A stretch of 64,000 bases of DNA, from the NCBI GenBank assembly GCA_027492915.1, contig JAPUDW010000327.1, forward strand, positions 113,657-177,656, read 5' to 3'. This DNA comes from Bacteroidota bacterium. Its GTDB lineage: Bacteria; Chloroflexota; Anaerolineae; Aggregatilineales; Phototrophicaceae. The position numbers and the translations under genes were made by a program. This document shows, piece by piece, positions 63,558 to 64,000 of the stretch; within the stretch, counting starts at the first letter, position 1, and every line of letters begins with the position of its first letter. Under the pieces are notes generated by a model. It worked only from the letters and a program-made list of their open reading frames with translations. It did no database searches and was not told the origin of the DNA.

Positions 63558-64000
63558 ACGGTGCTATTTGGCTAATTGCTGAGGATGAAAACGATGTAAA
63601 AGTTGTTCGTACTATTTTGAAGAAGAAAGCAATTGCCGTTAGGGTAAATTGGCTTGAAATAGAAGGTGGTAGTGGCGGAATTAGCCGCCTACGAAACCAA
63701 CTGCCGAATCTCATAAAGACCGCTAAACAACGAAAAATGCCGCAAGACTGTATCGCTATTTTGCATGATCTCGACAGCCATAAACAACCTGACCGCCGAA
63801 TTTACAATGAAATCAAAGATCTTTGTAAGACCCATCAGGTCAAATATATAACTGCTGATGATGAGATCGAATCATGGCTGCTTTCGGATGTGGGCATAGC
63901 AGCGTGGCTTGAAATCAAACCTGAAAATTGGGATGAACGTAGAAGCCCGTCTGAACATTTAGATGGATTGCTCAATAGGGTACATAAAATCAATTACAGA
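63554..64000 (+). CDS. DUF4276/TOPRIM-like protein, N-terminal part (cut by window edge)
   Basis: The first 149 codons are visible, starting at ATG 63554, which overlaps the ATPase stop (ATGA). Acidic motifs fit a TOPRIM-like fold: AEDENDVKVVRTILKKK at the start, AILHDLDSHKQPDRR in the middle, and DDEIESWLLSD, which resembles the E-x-W-L-L-A-D motif of DUF4276. With the ATPase it forms a pair like those of two-gene anti-phage systems (OLD or PARIS-like). The C-terminus is outside the window. Confidence 0.7.
   Translation, partial: MNGAIWLIAEDENDVKVVRTILKKKAIAVRVNWLEIEGGSGGISRLRNQLPNLIKTAKQRKMPQDCIAILHDLDSHKQPDRRIYNEIKDLCKTHQVKYITADDEIESWLLSDVGIAAWLEIKPENWDERRSPSEHLDGLLNRVHKINYR

Overview
The window looks like a chromosomal segment of a Chloroflexota bacterium, probably Anaerolineae-like. 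This is an inference, not a proof. It rests on the resemblance of the proteins (MalT-type LuxR regulator, two-domain DUF1990 protein, secreted beta-propellers, CtpE-like P-type ATPase), PdxS/PdxT-type vitamin B6 synthesis, an LCP-family cell-wall protein, and many short palindromic repeats between genes.

Layout. (1) 1-24.3 kb is a metal, mainly copper, island that is visibly richer in A+T than the region right of 36.2 kb. It starts with a Cd/Zn/Pb-type efflux operon on the minus strand (CmtR-like ArsR regulator, small membrane protein, P1B ATPase cut by the window edge). A BlaI repressor and M56 protease follow. Next comes a long plus-strand run of thiol-redox and copper-delivery genes: SCO, a BNR protein, TlpA, an apparently circularly permuted CcdA, a DUF2085 protein, a methyltransferase, DsbA, a TauE/SafE-cupredoxin fusion, a CopZ-type chaperone, a second TlpA and a second methyltransferase. 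A two-component system with a Met-rich protein and a DUF305 protein lies on the minus strand. Then come CopB, CopA, a haem-binding protein, an HMA protein, a membrane glycosyltransferase, and a NarL regulator with a histidine kinase that ends in a YHS metal-binding domain. One palindrome, CGCCANNTGGCG, lies in front of copB, copA and the HMA gene, which suggests a shared copper regulon.

(2) 24.4-29.4 kb holds a PaaK-like adenylate-forming enzyme, a small membrane protein, a decayed YHS remnant, and the minus-strand operon pdxS-pdxT-pdxR. (3) 29.6-36.15 kb is A+T-rich again. It holds a STAS-like protein with a MalT-type regulator, then an XRE repressor facing a small HTH gene and a large serine recombinase whose reading frame runs into tRNA-Lys(CTT). 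The tRNA is the likely right edge of an integrated element.

(4) From 36.2 kb rightwards the DNA looks like backbone: richer in G+C, with palindromic repeats in most longer gaps from 38.7 to 51.2 kb. It carries a CtpE-like P-type ATPase and a TauE/SafE exporter. Next is a carbohydrate locus (DeoR repressor, amidohydrolase, AgaS-like SIS isomerase, ABC importer without its own ATPase, GH114 endo-polygalactosaminidase, GH4 glycosidase) that I read as use of an alpha-galactosamine polymer. A DinB-fold protein and several secreted or anchored proteins follow. (5) 53.6-57.6 kb holds a DUF1990 gene and a WD40-like gene flanked by a 126-bp near-perfect direct repeat. (6) 57.8-64 kb has a PAS/GAF histidine kinase with an Rcp1-like regulator, an LCP protein, and at the right edge an A+T-rich pair, an AAA ATPase plus a DUF4276/TOPRIM-like protein, that resembles two-gene anti-phage systems.
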